Shown here: positions 59,201 through 64,000 of the stretch, piece after piece
Layout of the letters: each line of letters begins with the position of its first letter
Position numbering within the stretch: the stretch's first letter is position 1
Assembly: GCA_026003755.1 (NCBI GenBank)
Contig: BPHV01000004.1
Coordinates: forward strand, 186,001 to 250,000
Direction of reading: 5' to 3'
DNA: 64,000 bases
Source: Candidatus Roseilinea sp.
GTDB taxonomy: Bacteria; Chloroflexota; Anaerolineae; J036; Brachytrichaceae
Made by a program: the position numbers and the translations under genes
The notes under the pieces: model-generated
What the model was told of the DNA's origin: nothing
Seen by the model: the letters and a program-made list of their open reading frames with translations, nothing else
Database searches by the model: none

Positions 59201-62200
59201 ACACCCTGGTTAGAGACGGTCAGTGTGTAGGTGATCGCGTCGCCGGCGCCGACGAAACACCCGGCTCGGTTCAGCCGCGTCACCAGCGCGTCGTCGAAAG
59301 CGCACCGGCGCGCCAAACAGTTATTGCTGTAGAACCCTACCGATCCCGGCGCGCGCGGCGTGGAGTCAACGGCGTTGATCAGCAGTTGACCGTCCACATA
59401 GCCGCGGATGCGCAGACCGCCGGGCGTCTCTTCTACTTGCACCTCCAGGTGATACCACCGGCGCACTGCCGGCGTAAAGGTGGTGGTGGCCAGGTTGGTG
59501 GTCGCAGTCCCGCTGATTTCTTGGAGCTGGAGGTTGGTGCCGCCATCGCTCAGGCGCAGGCGCAGCCGGTAATGTCCGCTGGCCGTGTAGTGGAAGATCA
59601 GCCCGGCGCTGGCGGTGTCATCGGTGGTCGAGACGATCGCGCTGTAGCTGTACTCGGCAGCCGTGAACCCGCTGCGCACGAGGATCGCGTCTGTTGTGCT
59701 GCCGCCTGTGCGCACCACAACGCCGGCCTCGTTGGACCACGTGCCGGCCACATTCGACCAGCCGGTGGGCGGCGTGGCGTTGGGGCGGTTGAAATCGTCC
59801 TCCAGCAGCGTGCTGCTGCAACCGTAGGGCGTGAGGTAGCGCTTGCCCAAGTGGAGCAGCGGCTCCACCGTGCGCGCCTGGGCCGTGTCGGTCAGCGCCT
59901 GAAATTGTCCATCGTCCACGAAGGTGAGCAGCAACGTGTTGGTGAGCACGGCCCCTTGGTTGGCCTGGGGGATGTCCTGGATCACAGCAGTCACCACGCC
60001 GTTGAATTGCACGGCGCCGGTCAGCGCGCCCAGATTCCAGGCAATGTTGCCGCTGGCATAGGGCGCCGGCGCGACGGTCGGTGCAACGTTGAAGGTGGCG
60101 GTTGGCCCGCCCTGGCTGCCATCCACATCCACGGTGTAGGCCAGCGTGGCGGCCACATAGCCCAGCCCAACGGGCAACGTGTCGGTCAAGCGCGCCTGGT
60201 CAAAGATGTTGTCCACGTCGTTGGTGGCGCCGGTGAATGTGAATACCACGAGGCTGCCGATGGTGCCGGTTTGCACGGCCGGCCCTTTGTCGAACGCATC
60301 GTTCAACGTCACGTAAGCGACGGTCGTGCCCTGGGCGGCGAGGCAGCCGCCGTCGCATTGCGCCGTCGCAGTGATCACGTTGCGGTTCACGCCGGTGTCG
60401 GTCACCACCGCGGTGACGATGGCGCTGAAGGTCGCGCCCGGCGGGAGCGTGGCCAGCGTCCAGGTGAGCGTGTTGCCGGAGACCGCCGCGCCGTTGGTGG
60501 CGGTGATGTTGACGAAAGCGCTGCCGGCCACGTCGGTGATCACCACGTTGGACGCCATCCCGCTGCCGGTGTTGGTCACGCGCACCGTCCAGGTGACGGT
60601 CTGGCCGGTGGTAGCGAACTGGACGTTCGGCGATTTGCTCACTGCGAGCGCCGGGGCCTGGGCGGTCAGAGCGACGGTGGCCGTGGCGGTGTACGGGCCG
60701 CTGTCCGGGCAATCGGGCGCATCGTCGTCGTAAAGCAGCGTCGCGGTGAACGGCCCGCCGGCCAATGCGCATGTGCCATTGCTGTTGGCATTGCGGACGC
60801 GCAGCGTGATGGTGGTGAAGCCGCTGGGCAGCACGCCCCAGGTGTAAACCACGCTGCCGCTCAGGTCGAGCGTGCCCGAAGGCAGGGTGCTGGCAAACAG
60901 CGTGTCGCTAAACACGTAGCCGCCGGGGAGCGCGTTGGTCAGCACGACGTTGTAAGCCGGCGGGCCGTCGTTGCGCAGCGTGAGCGTGATCGCGCCGCCG
61001 CACACGTTCAGCGCGTTCGGCGCGATTTCGGCAGCGATGCCCGGCGCGTCGAAGACCGGCCGGGTGCGGATGCGCACTTGCTGGGCCGGCAAGTACAAGC
61101 GACACCCATCCGGGCATCCCCAGCTCACTGCGGCGGTGTTGAAGGTGTCGGTGAGGGTGCAACCGTTGGGCTGGCTCACCACCGCCGTCACGGTGAACAC
61201 GGCGCTGCTGCCGGGGTTGAGCAGCGGCAGCGACCAGGTGATCGTCCCGCCCAGCGGGCCGGGCACGGGGCCGCTGTAGCCCGGCGTGGCGCTGACGAAC
61301 ACCAGGTTGCTGGGCAGGGCGTCGCTGATCACCAACAACTGGGCCGGCGCAGCGCCGCCGGCGTTCGACACGGTGACGGTGAAGACCACCACATCGCCCG
61401 GCTCGCCGTAAAGGTACACGTCCGAGGGCGACGTGCGGCTGAGGTTTTGCCCCACCTTGCTCAACGAAAGCTCGGCTTGGCGCGCCACCAGTAAGAAGCT
61501 GGAGCTATCGGTCAGATAGGGATTGCCACAAGTATCGCGATAGCCGGTTTGTATGAGCAGTTGGCCACCCTGAAAGCCACAACTGGCGCGCACCACAAAG
61601 CGCACGTAAACCGTCTCGCCAGGCCGCACCCGCGCCAGCCAGGCGTCCAGCGGCGCGCCGCTGCTCGGCCCCCAACTGAGCGTTGAGCCGCTGATCGCAG
61701 GCTCCGGGCCGGGTTGCCAACTCAGGGTGGTCGGTGCTCACCTCGGTGCTACCGGCCACGTAGAACAGGGCCGGCCGGCAGCGTCTCGGTCACCGTGGCG
61801 GAGTACACGCTTAGCAGGCCGGCGTTGCGCACGGTCGCGGTGACCGTGCGGGGTGTAGCAGGTGTCCAGCGGGCGAGAACATCTGATTGGTGTTCAGCAG
61901 CACCGTGGGCGGCAGCTCGACCACCGACGTGACCGGCCCGCCCCCCCAAACAGACTTGACCCAAGCAGCCCTGCACGCCTGAGAAACGGTTGGTCAGGTC
62001 GGCGCATCCGATGATCTCGGCTGCGTATTTGATGGTGAGCGCCTCTTTGGGCTGAATGACCGGCACTTCCCAAGTGACCAGATTTGTGGAGGTGATGAGG
62101 GTGATGCCGGCCACCGACCCCAACGACGAGGTGATGCTGGCGGGTGACGAAGCGCAGCCCGCTCCCCAGGGCGTCGGTAAGCACTAGGCTGTAGGCCGGG

Positions 62201-64000
62201 CCGGCGCCGGTGTTCTTGGCGATCAACGTCCAGGTCACAACGTCGCCGGTGGCGTAGATGCGCTCCGGGAATTTGGTGAGCAAGGGCAAGGGCGCCAGGC
62301 GCAGCGGAGCGGCCAACGTCCCGCCGGCGTTGCAGCGCTCATAGTATGTGTCGTTGTTGCTGCACAGGCTCTCATAGTGGATCGTCCCCTGCAACGGCGC
62401 CGGCGGACCGCCGCACCTCAATTGCACGCGCAGTTGCACCGTCCGCCGTGGTGGCTGCGGTGAACGTATCGGAGTAGAACCAACGGTAACCCGTGCTGTC
62501 CGTCTGGGTGAAGACCGGCGTTGCGCCGCCGAAGCCCCAGCACATCCAGCACGGCATAGGTGCCGGTGGGCACTACGATCACCGCGTCGTATGCGCCCAC
62601 GCTCGATGTGCGTTGCGCGGTCAGCGTGACGGTGTACACGCCGCACGCAGCCACGTTGGGCGGCAGCCCGCTGGGCGCTCAGGGTCATCTGCGGGGGCGA
62701 GCGTCTCCACAAACACGCCCTCGGCGATCACATCCCCGCCGCTGCACACGCTGTTGCCGCTGACGCCCAGGTTGAGGTACGACCAGTCGTACCATGACGC
62801 ATTGCTGCACGAGTTCGTCCTCGCCGGCGGCGGTGGTGTAGGTGATCACCAGCGTGGCGCCGGCCACGTTTGGATTGCACGGCGGGGTGATGTTGGTGAT
62901 CACCAACTGTCCGCCGATGATCGCCTGTGAGAATGTCGCCGTGCACGAGATCGGCCCGTTGCCCACCCACACCTGCGCCGAGCCGGTCACGTAGCTTTGG
63001 TTGGTCAACGCCTCGGTAAAGATCAGGCTGCTCCATGTCGGCGTGACGGCGAAGCTCGGCGCAAAGGTGTAAATGTTCGTGTAAGTGAACGCCGGCGTGC
63101 TGCACACGGCCGCCGGCGCCGAGACCAGCTTTTGGCTTTGCACGCCGTCATCGCATTGCAAGTAGGTCACGCTCTGGGCGGTGGCAGTCTGCTGGCAGGC
63201 GCGGCAGTCCTGCAGGGTGGCCGTCACCACGTTGGTCAGCGCCTGGCCGCACAAAGCGCACGTGCCGGCGGTGTTGCTCACCACAAACACCGGGGTCAGC
63301 GTGGCGCTGCCGGTCACGGCCCAGGTGATGTAGGTGACGCCGCCCAGCGCGAAGCTGACGCCGCCGCCGGTGCTGACGATGGCAAAGCCGGCCGGCACCT
63401 GATCGGTGACGATCACCGTGCCGGAGACGCCGTCGGCGTTGACGGTGATTGGGGTGGTGATGAGCTGACCGCGATAGACCTCGCCCGGCGCGCTCTTGCT
63501 CAGGCTGAGCTGGCCGGGCGTGTTGGTCAACTGCCACGCCCCGGCCTGCGGCGCTTCGGTGTAGAAGAAGTTGCAGGCGTCGCGATAGGTGATGTCGAAA
63601 TCAAAGCTGCCGCTGAGCGGCGCGGCGCATACGTTGGCCGGCGTGGTGAGCGTGAAGACCAGGTTGAAAGTCTGGCCGGGCGGGATGGGCGGCAACTGGA
63701 AGGCGCCGGCCGTGTAGGTGGCCGGCGCGCTCACCGCCACGCTGAACGGACTGAGGTTGACCGGCAGCGTCACCGAGTAGGCTGTGCCGTCGCCGGTGTT
63801 GGTGACCGGAATCGTGAAGACGGTGCTACCGCCACAATAGTTGACGTTGAACGGCGGCAGGGCGTAGTCCAGGTCGGGGAAGCGTGGTTGCAGGTCAATC
63901 GAGGCCTTGGCCGTTTGCGGCGCCAGGCACGCCCCGCCATTGCACCCCCACGTGGCGACCACGCTGTTCTCCAGCCCGCTGCACGCCATCACCTGCGCCG
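53263..64000 (-). CDS. Giant DUF11-repeat surface protein, N-terminus beyond the window, 11 apparent +1 shifts
   Basis: More than 3,570 codons are visible once eleven one-base insertions in G/C runs between 61725 and 62825 are repaired. It is built of roughly twenty DUF11/Ig-like units repeating a pattern such as VTYTVRLTN...VFSDTLP...LTNTA. An embedded concanavalin/LamG-like domain lies at about 59280-59810 (DDFNRPNATPPTGWSN onward). A C-terminal FnIII-like domain (TLRAFYVSAVSGRQVTLAWE) ends in AYRLWLPVVMRAE. Such proteins are large extracellular adhesins or surface-layer components. It is first in a four-gene operon with a C25 peptidase, a sortase substrate and a sortase. No LPxTG is seen at its own end. 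Confidence 0.88.

Noticed and set aside
59047..61494. An 815-residue plus-strand frame opposite the giant gene
   Set aside because: Same antisense artefact; the minus strand has continuous DUF11 repeats and the plus translation has no recognisable fold.
53263..64000. Calling the giant DUF11 gene a pseudogene
   Set aside because: All frame breaks are one-base insertions in G/C runs within 1.1 kb, with intact protein sequence between them and 8 kb of unbroken frame downstream.

Overview
The window is about 64 kb of GC-rich bacterial chromosome. Gene content points to a Chloroflexota lineage close to Anaerolineae. This is inferred from family content and style (DUF11 giant surface proteins, Thr-Pro stalks, secreted proteins ending in a Tyr-Leu-Pro type tail, a ba3-type oxidase with a tiny IIa subunit, KorAB), not from a marker-gene tree. 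No rRNA or CRISPR was seen. There is one tRNA, tRNA-Pro(UGG), and one complete insertion sequence.

Layout. 0-23 kb is mostly housekeeping: a HAD fragment, nnr and transketolase; a PQQ-type sugar dehydrogenase; a CorC-like protein; an orphan nuoN between two similar hypothetical proteins; rho; glpX; the tRNA; an envelope/YtxH pair; a class III aminotransferase; an HNH nuclease overlapping a GH-A glycosidase; and a uvrB-asparaginase-kinase operon. At 23.05-24.63 kb sits an ISKra4-like element with 22-bp inverted repeats and a perfect 9-bp target duplication. 24.7-31 kb is a carbohydrate uptake and oxidation operon (binding protein, two permeases and no ATPase, SDR, HpcH/HpaI aldolase, 2-hydroxyacid dehydrogenase), followed by a globin. 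31-36.5 kb holds an esterase, an orphan trpB, an SH3 lipoprotein, trmI and yqeC. 36.6-40 kb is a ba3-type oxidase operon (IIa, II, I, SCO). 40-44.2 kb is gntR-korA-korB. 44.4-48 kb carries a Clp ATPase with a degenerate first ATPase module and ahcY. 49.3-64 kb is a four-gene surface operon on the minus strand: a giant DUF11-repeat protein (over 3,500 residues, N-terminus outside the window), a C25 (gingipain-like) peptidase, a small stalked DUF11 protein ending in LPGTG-RR, and a sortase.

The surface operon is the most interesting region. It pairs a dedicated sortase with a substrate whose sorting signal sits at the extreme C-terminus with no membrane anchor, next to a cysteine peptidase and a giant adhesin-like protein. 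Three secreted proteins in the window also share a C-terminal tail of the form aromatic-Leu/Met-Pro-x-hydrophobic-hydrophobic-Arg.

Reading caution. At least 14 apparent frameshifts are each repaired by removing one base from a G or C run: one in the transposase, one in korA, one in the small DUF11 gene and eleven within 1.1 kb of the giant gene. This looks like a sequence-quality signature rather than gene decay, so the affected genes are annotated here as intact with the shift marked.
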